From CAVQUE01 sp046290435 (lineage in GTDB: Bacteria > Actinomycetota > Acidimicrobiia > Acidimicrobiales > UBA8592): a stretch of 64,000 nt of DNA. The notes under the pieces are model-generated. The model was not told the origin of the DNA. It searched no databases and saw only the letters and a program-made list of their open reading frames with translations. Positions 42,713 to 50,563 of the stretch are shown here, piece after piece. The stretch lies in NCBI GenBank assembly GCA_046290435.1, contig JBKAGO010000042.1, positions 62,001-126,000 of the forward strand. Reading direction: 5' to 3'. Made by a program: the position numbers and the translations under genes. The stretch's first letter is position 1. Each line of letters starts with the position of its first letter.

Positions 42713-42736
42713 CGCGAGCCCCTCGCCGAGGGCCGC

Positions 42737-44383
42737 TCAGACGGTGTCGCCCGAGCGATCCTCGGCCTCGGTTGCGGCGCCAGGAGCCGGGTCCAGCTCA
42801 GCCGCCGTGGCAGCCTCGGTAGCAGGTGCCGCCTCGGGCTCAGCTGCAGCCTCGGTAGCAGGTGCCGCCTCGGGCTCAGCGGCGACCTCGGTCTCGACAG
42901 CAGGTGCCGCCTCGGGCTCAGCGGCGACCTCGGTCTCGACAGCAGATGCCGCCTCGGTCTCGGCCACAGGAGTCGTCTCCGGCTCGGCCGCAGCCTCGGC
43001 GACAGGCGCCGCATCGGGCTCCGCCGCAGGCGAGGCCTGCGGTTCGGCCTCAGGAGCCGCCTGCGATGGAGCAGGAGGCGCCGGCGCTGCGGCCGGGGGA
43101 GGCGGGGGCGGGGTCGGCCGGCCGCTGCGGCCACGACGTTTGCGTGCAGGCGGCGCTTCGGGAGCCGTGATGCCGAACTGCGCGGCGATGGCGGGCACAC
43201 GCGAAGCCAGCTTGGTCACCGTGGCCATCAGCTCGTCGCCGGGCTTGGGCGGAAGCCCCGCCGGCACGACCTGGGTACGGATGGGGGAGTAGGCGATGGC
43301 GTCGAGCACCGTCCCCCAGCGCTGGGGCGCGACGTCGTCGGCGAGGGCCGCGTTGGCCTGCTCGACCAGGCGACTGGTGATCTCCGGCGGCAACAATGCG
43401 CCGGCTTTGGGGGGACGCGAACTCATCCGCAGCGCCCGCACGGTACGCCCGTCGCCGAGGGCCTCGGCGATCTCGTTGAGCCAGGCCTGATGCTCTGCCT
43501 CGACGCGTCCGGCCAGGGCCTCGCGCAACTGGGCGGCGAGCTGTCGAGTCTCGTCGGTGCGTGCGGCCGAGTCTGCGGCCACCACGACCGAGCGGAGATC
43601 TCGCAGATCGAGCTCGTCGACGCCTGCCAGGGCGGCATCGGCACGATCGCGCCATTCGGCGGTCTTGAGTTTCGGAAGCAGTTCCTCGGCCAGCTGCACC
43701 AGGGGAGCGGGGTCGATCCGGGGCCGGCCCTCGGTCTCGTTGTGCGCGTTCTGATCATCGACGGCCTTGCGGACGCCGGGCACGCCACCGCGCAGGACCT
43801 GCTCGGCGATGGGGCGCTGCGCCTCCGGGAGCTCGGCCAGCGCTGCGTTGCGGTGGACCCGCTGGGGACGCAGGCGCTTGGGCTTTGGCTTGGAGGGTGG
43901 TGCCGGTCGTTCGGGCGCGCCGGCCGATCGGCTCCGTCCATCGCGTCGAGCGCCGTCGCGCGGGGCGCCATCGCGCGGCCCGCCGTCACGGCGTCCACCA
44001 TCGCGTCGGGCACCATCGCGGCCTTCGCCGCCCTTGCGCGGCCCGCGGTCGCGTCGATCGCGGCGGTCTCCGCCGTCGTCGTCACGGCGGCCCCCACGCT
44101 TGGGTTGCAGCGACGTGGTCACGCCGACCTCGCTGCGGCCGCTGCCGATCACCTCGAGACGCTCGGGCTCTCGCCGCGAACCCTTCGGAGGAATGACGGA
44201 GGTGATCTCGATGCCGTCGACGAAGAACTCCGCCTCGACCTTCAAGACATCGCCGATGGCTGCGCCCGCCGGAAGCAGCGACGCAGCTATCACCCCCTTG
44301 GGCTGGCGCGCCCCGGCGGCGCGCCAGGTCCATTCCTGGTCGGACAACGTGCTGGTGAGCTCGATCTCGAGACGGCGAGACAT
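42737..44383 (-). CDS. Repeat-rich protein with RDG-type basic linker and EPEAAP acidic tail, unknown
   Basis: The 548-aa protein has four parts. First is a compact N-terminal beta domain of about 90 residues with OB/SH3-like pattern (IGDVLKVEAEFFVDGIEITSVIPPKG). Second is a basic disordered stretch of Arg-Asp-Gly repeats (GARRDGGRRDGGPRDGAPRD) at about 95-170. Third is a helical domain of about 280 residues. Fourth is a Pro/Ala/Glu tail with repeated EPEAAPA and VETEVA units. RG-rich stretches often bind RNA. I recognise no family. thiD lies 36 bp upstream on the same strand. Confidence 0.75.
   Translation of the reverse strand: MSRRLEIELTSTLSDQEWTWRAAGARQPKGVIAASLLPAGAAIGDVLKVEAEFFVDGIEITSVIPPKGSRREPERLEVIGSGRSEVGVTTSLQPKRGGRRDDDGGDRRDRRDRGPRKGGEGRDGARRDGGRRDGGPRDGAPRDGARRDGRSRSAGAPERPAPPSKPKPKRLRPQRVHRNAALAELPEAQRPIAEQVLRGGVPGVRKAVDDQNAHNETEGRPRIDPAPLVQLAEELLPKLKTAEWRDRADAALAGVDELDLRDLRSVVVAADSAARTDETRQLAAQLREALAGRVEAEHQAWLNEIAEALGDGRTVRALRMSSRPPKAGALLPPEITSRLVEQANAALADDVAPQRWGTVLDAIAYSPIRTQVVPAGLPPKPGDELMATVTKLASRVPAIAAQFGITAPEAPPARKRRGRSGRPTPPPPPPAAAPAPPAPSQAAPEAEPQASPAAEPDAAPVAEAAAEPETTPVAETEAASAVETEVAAEPEAAPAVETEVAAEPEAAPATEAAAEPEAAPATEAATAAELDPAPGAATEAEDRSGDTV
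42819..42950 (-). repeat. 36-45 bp tandem repeats encoding the EPEAAPA tail
   Basis: Units beginning GCAGGTGCCGCCTCGGGCTC recur three times, the second and third sharing a longer 45-bp period, with a degenerate fourth unit. Copy number could vary between strains. Confidence 0.8.
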
Positions 44384-44419
44384 AGGGCTGCAACGGTACC
44401 GCGGCGGACCGCCAGAGTC

Positions 44420-45310
44420 CTATTCCGTTTGGCCGCCGAGGCGCCGATCGTTCTCCGGCACCGCTGAGGGGGCGTCGCAGCGGTGGGGAACACCGGGGCG
44501 CCCGGCGCCCTTGCGGAGATCGCGGGCGTTCGCGAGCTGGCGATCGACGAACTCGCTGGCGGCCTGTGCAGCCGCTGCGGGCGGCTTGCCGAGGGCCAGC
44601 CAGGCGGTCATGGCGGCGGCATAGGTACATCCGGTGCCGCGGATCGGTTCGTCGCCCACCCGCGGAGCCTCGACCAGGCTGACCCCGTCGGCGGTGACGA
44701 CGACGTCGACCACCACGTCGTCGTCGGAGCGCCCGCCGGTGACGACGACCAGCGGCGCGCCGAGGCTGCGCAGGCGCGGCGCCGCGGCGATGACGGCGTC
44801 GGTGTCGGGCAGGGGAGTGTCGATCAGCAGCTCGGCCTCCCAACGGTTCGGGGTGAGGGCCGTGGCATGGGTGGCCAGGCGGCGATACCGGTCGATCACG
44901 CCATCGGCGACGATGCCGCGCCCGGCGCTGTCGACCAGCACCGGATCGACCACGAGCAGCCCGAGCCGCCCCTGCGCAGCGGCGGCCGCCACGATCTCGA
45001 CGACCTCGACCGAGCGCAGCAGACCCGTCTTGGTCGCCCGGGGGACGAGATCGCCGACGACGGCGTCGAGTTGGGCTGCCACCAGCGACGGGTCGAGCTC
45101 GTAGAACCCCGAGACCCCGACGGTGTCCTGGGCGGTCACGACCGTGAGCACGGTGGTGCCGTGCGCGCCGAGCGCGGCGAATGTGGTCAGGTCCGCCTGG
45201 ATGCCAGAGCTACCAGAGGAGTCCGACCCGGCGATGGTGCACACCACCGGCGCCGGCGAGGCGACGGCGGCGATGCCCGACCCCATGTCCGAGCCCATGG
45301 GCGATGTCAC
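44420..45310 (-). CDS. thiD: ThiD: hydroxymethylpyrimidine/phosphomethylpyrimidine kinase
   Basis: ThiD phosphorylates HMP and HMP-P to HMP-PP for thiamine synthesis. The 296-aa protein has the ribokinase-fold start TIAGSDSSGSSGIQADLTTFAALG, GLLVVDPVLVDSAGRGIVADG, LTPNRWEAELL, and the anion hole PIRGTGCTYAAAMTAWLALG. The GTG at 45310 overlaps the stop of the DUF2510 gene; an ATG at 45298 is an alternative. No other thi gene is in the window. Transketolase at 6.5 kb uses the end product. Confidence 0.93.
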   Translation of the reverse strand: MTSPMGSDMGSGIAAVASPAPVVCTIAGSDSSGSSGIQADLTTFAALGAHGTTVLTVVTAQDTVGVSGFYELDPSLVAAQLDAVVGDLVPRATKTGLLRSVEVVEIVAAAAAQGRLGLLVVDPVLVDSAGRGIVADGVIDRYRRLATHATALTPNRWEAELLIDTPLPDTDAVIAAAPRLRSLGAPLVVVTGGRSDDDVVVDVVVTADGVSLVEAPRVGDEPIRGTGCTYAAAMTAWLALGKPPAAAAQAASEFVDRQLANARDLRKGAGRPGVPHRCDAPSAVPENDRRLGGQTE

Positions 45311-46317
45311 GCCGATCGGCCGGGACGTCCGTGGATCTCGACGAACAGCACCGCGATCGCCGCCAGGGCCAGCAGGGGTGTGATCGACTGGACCAGGGCC
45401 GATGCGAACAGGGTGATACCCGGCTCGAGGCCCGCCAGTTCCACGAAGGCACCGACGTCGAAGACCATCAGCTCGTCGTTCTGCACGACGAACGCTTGGT
45501 CGATCTCCTCCTGGGTCGGGCCCGCGGCCGACAGCGGAAGGCTCATGGTGAAGCTGACCGCACCGGAGATCAGCCCCAGGATGATCAGCCGGCCGAACAC
45601 CGCCCAGAAGCGATTGCGGCTGACCTCTGCACTGGCGGCGAGGGCGTTCTTGCCGGGGGTCGGAGCGACACAGGCAACGACGAAGAACGCCAGCTTGACG
45701 TAGAGCCAGACCAGGGCGACTGCCGCAGCGATCGCAGCGATGACGCCGAGCGCCGAGGAGATCACCGCGAGCACGGCGATCACGAAGATCGCCCCGATGG
45801 ACCCGAGCATCAGCACCAGCGACCATCCGATGACGCGCGGGAGCGCACGCAGTCCTGCGCCGAAGGATGCCCCTGCCGTTCGCTGCTCCCCGAGGCGTCC
45901 CCAGAGAGCCTGATCGATGACCGCCAGATAGAGCACCAGCCCGAGCACGAGATTGGCGCCGAATGCGATGCCCGCAAGGACGAATCGTCCGCTGTCGACG
46001 CCGCTCCAGCCGTCGTCGGCCGTCCACACGATGTCGCCGACGGCCCAGGACGTAACGGCGCCCAGGACCATCCACAATGCGACCGACGCCGCCACGAAGA
46101 TGCCGATCGGCACCCGACGGTCCCACAGCGCCGTCAACGACGCCTGGAGCCAGGAACCGATGGAGGAAAGCCGGCCGGTGGCGCTGACGCCGCCTGCAGC
46201 GACGGCGCCGCCGTGGCCCGCAGCACGATGTTCGGTCCATTGCCGGCCGTCCCAGTAGCGCAGGGATCCGAACTGTTCGGGATCGTCGTACCAACCGGCG
46301 GGGGGAAGTGTGCTCAC
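45307..46317 (-). CDS. DUF2510 membrane protein
   Basis: The 336-aa protein starts with a DUF2510 motif, LPPAGWYDDPEQFGSLRYWDGRQWTEH, which is common at the N-terminus of actinobacterial membrane proteins. About six transmembrane helices follow, arranged in glycine- and alanine-rich pairs. I chose the GTG at 46317, which places the motif at the very start; the frame is open to 46335. It overlaps thiD by GTGA. Function unknown; a transport role for thiamine or its precursor is possible but unsupported. Confidence 0.75.
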   Translation of the reverse strand: MSTLPPAGWYDDPEQFGSLRYWDGRQWTEHRAAGHGGAVAAGGVSATGRLSSIGSWLQASLTALWDRRVPIGIFVAASVALWMVLGAVTSWAVGDIVWTADDGWSGVDSGRFVLAGIAFGANLVLGLVLYLAVIDQALWGRLGEQRTAGASFGAGLRALPRVIGWSLVLMLGSIGAIFVIAVLAVISSALGVIAAIAAAVALVWLYVKLAFFVVACVAPTPGKNALAASAEVSRNRFWAVFGRLIILGLISGAVSFTMSLPLSAAGPTQEEIDQAFVVQNDELMVFDVGAFVELAGLEPGITLFASALVQSITPLLALAAIAVLFVEIHGRPGRSA

Positions 46318-46446
46318 GGCGAACAAGTGTGGCACGACCGGGACTGCGGGGACCGCTACCCCGCCCTGTGCGACTACCGCCGGAAATACACGTTATGTGA
46401 AGTTGTGCTCGAAGTCGGGCACAGCAGGGCCGCATGGGCCATTCGG

Positions 46447-46462
46447 CCCGGGCGATCCCGGG
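46447..46462 (-). terminator. Short perfect hairpin after the acyl-CoA dehydrogenase gene
   Basis: CCCGGG-CGAT-CCCGGG, a 6-bp stem with a 4-nt loop, lies 6 bp past the stop at 46468 on the minus strand. Confidence 0.45.
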
Positions 46463-46467
46463 TCCCG

Positions 46468-47607
46468 TCAGGCGTCGATGGCGTTCTCGGGTGCCGATGC
46501 GATCGACGCCGCGCCGTAGTCCTGGGTGACCGATTCGCTGACGACTGCGTGCTGGGTTCCGGCGTGGATGTCACGGAACGCCCGCTGCAGCCCGCCGTCA
46601 CGCAACGCGTCGGTACCGGCCAACGTGTAGGCGTCGCGGATGATGTCGGCGCCCTCGTGGTTGACGAACGCCGTGGCCATGCGGGCGTCGCGCACCAGCG
46701 CCTCGTCGGGACCGTTGCCCTCGGCGCACTGGGCCTCGAGGGCACGGAACGTCGCATAGGTCCACGACGTGGCCGCAGCCGCCCGGGCCTCGAGGTGCCC
46801 GAGACGCATCTGGATCCATTCGCTGTCTCGCATGGGGCCCTTGGACGCCATGCGCTTTTTCGTGGTCGCCATGACGCGCAGTTCGTCGAGCGCCCGGCGG
46901 ATGAGTCCGATGGCCCATCCGGCGTGGCCGGCGGCGGTGAGCGGCAACACACCCATGTCGTACATGGACCCGCCGCGGTACCGGTGTGGGAAGAAGAAGT
47001 CGAACGTCGCGTTGTCGGGCACCACGACGCCGGTGGCCCGGTAGTCCCAGCTGGCGGTCGACTGCAGGCCCATGACGTTCCAGCCACCCTGCAGTTCGAC
47101 GTCGCTGCGGGGCATGATCACGAACCGGTACGACGGATCCTCGCCGTTGCGCGGCTGGGTGACGGCCCCGGCGCCCGCCCACTGGGCGTCGTTTAGGCCC
47201 GAGCCGAAGCGGTACGACCCGTCGAGGACCCAGTCGGTCTCCCCCACGGGCGTCAGGGTTCCCTGAGGTGCGAACTGCCCCGCGACCAACGGGATACCCC
47301 CACCGAACACGCGTTCGACCAGAGCGTCGTCGCAGAAGGCAGCGAAGTACGAGGCGGCGGACTGGCTGGCCATCAGGCACCAGCCGACCGAGCCGTCGGC
47401 CCTGGCGACCTCGGCGAAGATCTCGATGCAGGACGCGATGTCGAGTTCGGCGCCACCGACCGCCGCCGGGATCATCGCCGCATAGAGCCCGGCGTCGTAG
47501 AGCGCGGTCACCGTCTCGGCATCGACGGGTCCGCCCTCGGCCTTGGCGGCGCGGGCGTCGATCTCGGAACGCAGATCACGGGCGGCATCGAGCAATGCGT
47601 TGGTCAT
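46468..47607 (-). CDS. Acyl-CoA dehydrogenase-like flavoprotein (possible flavin-dependent monooxygenase type)
   Basis: The 379-aa protein has the acyl-CoA dehydrogenase fold. An N-terminal helical domain is seen in LYDAGLYAAMIPAAVGGAELD. The beta domain contains WVLDGSYRFGSGLNDAQWAGAGA and GWNVMGLQSTASWDYRATG, and the C-terminal helical domain LAGTDALRDGGLQRAFRDIHAGTQH. The last block matches group D flavin monooxygenases such as HsaA, which share this fold and use a separate reductase, as well as as-yet uncharacterised dehydrogenases. The usual catalytic Glu is not evident. A perfect inverted repeat lies 8 bp before its start. Confidence 0.85.
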   Translation of the reverse strand: MTNALLDAARDLRSEIDARAAKAEGGPVDAETVTALYDAGLYAAMIPAAVGGAELDIASCIEIFAEVARADGSVGWCLMASQSAASYFAAFCDDALVERVFGGGIPLVAGQFAPQGTLTPVGETDWVLDGSYRFGSGLNDAQWAGAGAVTQPRNGEDPSYRFVIMPRSDVELQGGWNVMGLQSTASWDYRATGVVVPDNATFDFFFPHRYRGGSMYDMGVLPLTAAGHAGWAIGLIRRALDELRVMATTKKRMASKGPMRDSEWIQMRLGHLEARAAAATSWTYATFRALEAQCAEGNGPDEALVRDARMATAFVNHEGADIIRDAYTLAGTDALRDGGLQRAFRDIHAGTQHAVVSESVTQDYGAASIASAPENAIDA

Positions 47608-47614
47608 GGGCCAA

Positions 47615-47633
47615 TTCTGACACACCGTCAGAA
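47615..47633 (-). promoter_or_regulatory. Operator-like inverted repeat upstream of the flavoprotein gene
   Basis: TTCTGAC-ACACC-GTCAGAA is a perfect 7-bp inverted repeat with a 5-nt spacer. It begins 8 bp before the ATG of the acyl-CoA dehydrogenase-like gene. The inner 12 bases also occur at 61954-61965. A TetR- or GntR-type repressor site is the likeliest reading. Confidence 0.6.
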
Positions 47634-47757
47634 CGGCGGGCCACGGTGCACGCCTGCGGATGCGGCGGCCGAGGCCGCGGCTGTCTAATGTCTCGGCTTC
47701 TGACCAGCCGGCGAGCCGCGGATCCCGCGCCGCCGAACCACAGCCACGGGGGGCCCG

Positions 47758-49476
47758 ATGCTGCAGGACCGATGGATAACCGACCGCGTACCGACCGAGC
47801 GGTTCCCGGACTACACCCGCGCCAACGCGGGTGAGGTGCTGGCCAACCCGGTCACTCCCCTCGGCTGGACCTGGTGCTGGGAGTCCGGCGTCGTGCTGGG
47901 CTGCCGGGCCGGTTTCGTCTCCTACGGCGTGTTCGATCCCGACGAGTACGGCGATCCCCCCGAGACCTTCGGCAGCTTCGGCGGCTACTTCTACAACTCG
48001 CTGACCCAGGCCCGGCTCATGGGCGTCCGCATGCCCGGCGCCAGTCCCGAGGCCATCGACGAGGCCTACTTCGACGCCCACCCCGACGTGCCTCCCTATG
48101 AGGCCAAGCCCTGGCACGACAGTCCCGAGCACAGCGCCAAGCTGGAACAGACCGGCGGCTACCTGGTCACCACCGACCGCCATCAGCCCATCGAGGACCA
48201 GAAGGTCCTGGCTGCCGAGCTCCGGGCGTCGCGCCCCGATCTGGGCGCCCTGTCCGATGCAGAGCTCGTGGCCCGCGCCCGGTCGCTGCAGCCCCACATC
48301 GTCGACATGTTCGAACAGCATGTCTGGGCGTCTCTCGGGGCCTCGACCGGCCCCGGCATCCTGGGCGCCATCCTCGGCGCGCTCGGCCGCCCCGACGACA
48401 CCGTGCGCCTCCTCACCGGGATCGGCGGGGTCGACTCGGCCGACATCGGCCGTGCGTTGTGGCTGCTGTCGCGCGAGGTGCGCCGCTCGCCGGAGCTGGC
48501 AGCGGCCTACGACGAAGGCCTCGACGGCCTCGACGAACGTCTGGCGGGTACCCCCTACGGGGCGCAGATCGCCGCCTTCGCCTACGAGCACGGTTCGCGC
48601 GGCCCCGACGAATGGGACCCGGGCGCCGATTCCTACGAGACCACGCCCCGGCTCGTGCACGCGCAGATCGACGTCATGCGGCGCCAGGGCGACGACGCCG
48701 ACCCGTTGGCGGCATTCGAACGCAATGCCGCCGAGCGCGACCGCCTCGCGGAGGAGATCCGGGCGCTGCTCGCTGACGACGCCGAGACACTCGCCATGTT
48801 CGAGGCCGGAATGAAGGCCGGCGCCGTCTGGATGGCGGCACGCGAGCGCTGCAAGGGCAACAACATCCGCACCATCCACGAGGTGCGCGTCTGCTTCGAC
48901 GAGCTCGGCCGCCGGATGACCGAGCGCGGCCACCTCGACGACCCGAAGATGATCTACATGCTCCTCGAGGACGAGGTCGACGACTACCTCGCCGACCCGG
49001 CCGCCTTCGCCGACGAGCTCGCAGAGCGTCGGGCGGACTTCGCCACGCTGATCACGCTGGAGCCGCCGTTCATCGTCAACGGGTCCTGTCCCCCGTTGGC
49101 CGACTGGCCCCGCAAGGCCGACCTCGCCATCCACGCGGTGGCCACCGGCGACGTGCTGTCGGGCGTGGCGTGCTCCCCCGGCACCGTGACCGCACGGGCC
49201 AGGGTCCTGCTCGACGCCACCGACCCCAGCGCCCTCGAACCCGGCGACATCCTCGTGACCGTCAACACCGACCCGTCGTGGACCCCGCTGTTCCTGGCCG
49301 CCGGAGCGGTCGTCACCAACGTCGGCGCCATCGGCAGCCATGCCAGCATCGTGAGCCGCGAACTCGGCATCCCCTGCGTGGCCTCGGTGTCCGATGCGAG
49401 CCGCCGGATCCCCGACGGTGCCATCATCACCGTGGACGGTGCTGCGGGCACCGTCACCATCGACAGCCTGCCCTGA
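47758..49476 (+). CDS. Orphan PEP-utilising (phosphohistidine) domain protein
   Basis: The 572-aa protein ends in the swivelling phosphohistidine domain of PEP-utilising enzymes: TNVGAIGSHASIVSRELGIPCV, with His528 as the predicted phosphate carrier. The first 450 residues resemble the long helical domain between the ATP-grasp and His domain of rifampicin phosphotransferase-like proteins (KAGAVWMAARERCKGNNIRTI, then HEVRVCFDELGRRM). No ATP-grasp domain precedes it in this gene or its neighbours. The substrate is unknown. It starts at an ATG with GGGGG upstream and is divergent from the flavoprotein gene. Confidence 0.82.
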   Translation: MLQDRWITDRVPTERFPDYTRANAGEVLANPVTPLGWTWCWESGVVLGCRAGFVSYGVFDPDEYGDPPETFGSFGGYFYNSLTQARLMGVRMPGASPEAIDEAYFDAHPDVPPYEAKPWHDSPEHSAKLEQTGGYLVTTDRHQPIEDQKVLAAELRASRPDLGALSDAELVARARSLQPHIVDMFEQHVWASLGASTGPGILGAILGALGRPDDTVRLLTGIGGVDSADIGRALWLLSREVRRSPELAAAYDEGLDGLDERLAGTPYGAQIAAFAYEHGSRGPDEWDPGADSYETTPRLVHAQIDVMRRQGDDADPLAAFERNAAERDRLAEEIRALLADDAETLAMFEAGMKAGAVWMAARERCKGNNIRTIHEVRVCFDELGRRMTERGHLDDPKMIYMLLEDEVDDYLADPAAFADELAERRADFATLITLEPPFIVNGSCPPLADWPRKADLAIHAVATGDVLSGVACSPGTVTARARVLLDATDPSALEPGDILVTVNTDPSWTPLFLAAGAVVTNVGAIGSHASIVSRELGIPCVASVSDASRRIPDGAIITVDGAAGTVTIDSLP

Positions 49477-49505
49477 GCCGGCTGCCGGCTGCCGGCTGCC
49501 GGCGA
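49477..49505 (+). repeat. Triple CCGGCTG repeat after the PEP-utilising gene
   Basis: CCGGCTG occurs three times in a row plus a partial CCGGC, directly after the stop. The self-complementary GCCGGC cores can fold into alternative hairpins, so it may act as a terminator. Confidence 0.55.
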
Positions 49506-49563
49506 GGATTCACCTGGAGTTCGGTCGGGCGCCAGCGAGGCGTCACCTCGATCCTGCACGCTC

Positions 49564-49764
49564 GTGGCCATGTGGTCATGGATCGTGGCGCGGATCGAAG
49601 CCCTGGGTGAGCACATCGCGCGCTACGGCTGGAGCGACCCCACCGGTGTGGACATCGCGCCCTTCGATCGGTCGATCGATCGGGAACCGATCGTCCTAGC
49701 CCCCGATGTTCTTGTTGGGCCGCAGGACGATCTCCTGGGTGACGCTCGCGAGGTGCACGCCTGA
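49564..49764 (+). CDS. Possible small protein (66 aa), doubtful
   Basis: The frame reads MAMWSWIVARIEALGEHIARYGWSDPTG and on to a stop that lies inside the 3' end of the convergent tesB gene (69-bp overlap). The first 45 residues have GC-rich third positions and an amphipathic helix. Without this frame, 49506-49695 is a 190-bp gap with nothing else in it. The deep antisense overlap argues against it. Confidence 0.3.
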   Translation: MAMWSWIVARIEALGEHIARYGWSDPTGVDIAPFDRSIDREPIVLAPDVLVGPQDDLLGDAREVHA

Positions 49765-50523
49765 GCGGCTGAAGACCTGCCCGAATGCCAGGCCACGGTT
49801 GTTGGCGTAGCCCATGGGCTCCAGCAGGTGCAGCTGCCAGTCGTCGGCACGACCGGCGCGATGGAACCACAGCGAGTGGTCGAGGCTGGCCCCGATGAAC
49901 GCGTCCATCGCCTCGTCGCCGGAGCCGCGCTCGGGCAGCACCGACGCAGCAGCGTCGTAGGGCACGTCGTCGCTGGCATAGGCGAGCGCCAGCTGGTGAA
50001 CCGCCGGATCGTCGCCGAGGGGCCCGACGACCTTGATCCACACGCCGGTCCGGCCGCCGATGGCGTCGGAAGGCACCGGCCGGCGCATCATCGTCGGCGA
50101 CCAGTCGTCCCCGTCGAGCTCGTCGGGATCGGGGATCCCTTCCGGCAGGGTCCGGGAGGCGACGTCGACGTCGCCTTCTTCGACGTGGAACGACGCCGAC
50201 AGGTTGAAGATCGCCCCGTTGGACTGGCGGGCCACCACGAGACGGGTGAGGAACGATCGACCGTTGCGTATCCGGTCGACCTCGAAACGGATCGGCTCGT
50301 CGCTGGTACCGCCCCGTATGAAGTAGCCGTGCAGGGAGTGGAGCCGATAGACCTCGTCGACGGTGGCCATGGCGGCCTTCAGCGCCTGGGCAACGACCTG
50401 GCCGCCGTACACGCGCACCCACGGATAGGTCGGGCTGACGCCCACGAAGGTGTCGATGCCGTGGGGTTCGAGGGCGACGATGTCGGTGAAACGTTCGAGC
50501 GGAGCGGCGGTCGGGCTGGTCAC
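49696..50523 (-). CDS. tesB: Acyl-CoA thioesterase II (TesB-like)
   Basis: TesB hydrolyses acyl-CoA to free fatty acid and CoA with a double hotdog fold. The 275-aa protein has RVYGGQVVAQALKAAMATV near the N-terminus. RLHSLHGYFIRGGTSDEPI and the second hotdog follow, with LDHSLWFHRAGRADDWQLH; the Asp in LDH matches the catalytic Asp of the family. It ends LASVTQEIVLRPNKN. The GTG start is at 50523. It is divergent from the Cdc48-like gene across a 40-bp gap. Confidence 0.92.
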   Translation of the reverse strand: MTSPTAAPLERFTDIVALEPHGIDTFVGVSPTYPWVRVYGGQVVAQALKAAMATVDEVYRLHSLHGYFIRGGTSDEPIRFEVDRIRNGRSFLTRLVVARQSNGAIFNLSASFHVEEGDVDVASRTLPEGIPDPDELDGDDWSPTMMRRPVPSDAIGGRTGVWIKVVGPLGDDPAVHQLALAYASDDVPYDAAASVLPERGSGDEAMDAFIGASLDHSLWFHRAGRADDWQLHLLEPMGYANNRGLAFGQVFSRSGVHLASVTQEIVLRPNKNIGG

Positions 50524-50551
50524 GGCGACGATCGTGGCACAACGCTCGGCG

Positions 50552-50557
50552 TACTGT
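50552..50557 (+). promoter_or_regulatory. -10 box for the Cdc48-like gene (leaderless type)
   Basis: TACTGT ends directly before an in-frame GTG and 6 nt before the ATG at 50564. The whole divergent gap with tesB is 40 bp. Confidence 0.45.
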
Positions 50558-50563
50558 GTGCCG

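Noticed and set aside
42720..42732. Hairpin CCCTC-GCC-GAGGG between the NUDIX and repeat-rich genes
   Set aside because: The 5-bp stem in a 24-bp gap is too short to claim as a terminator with confidence.
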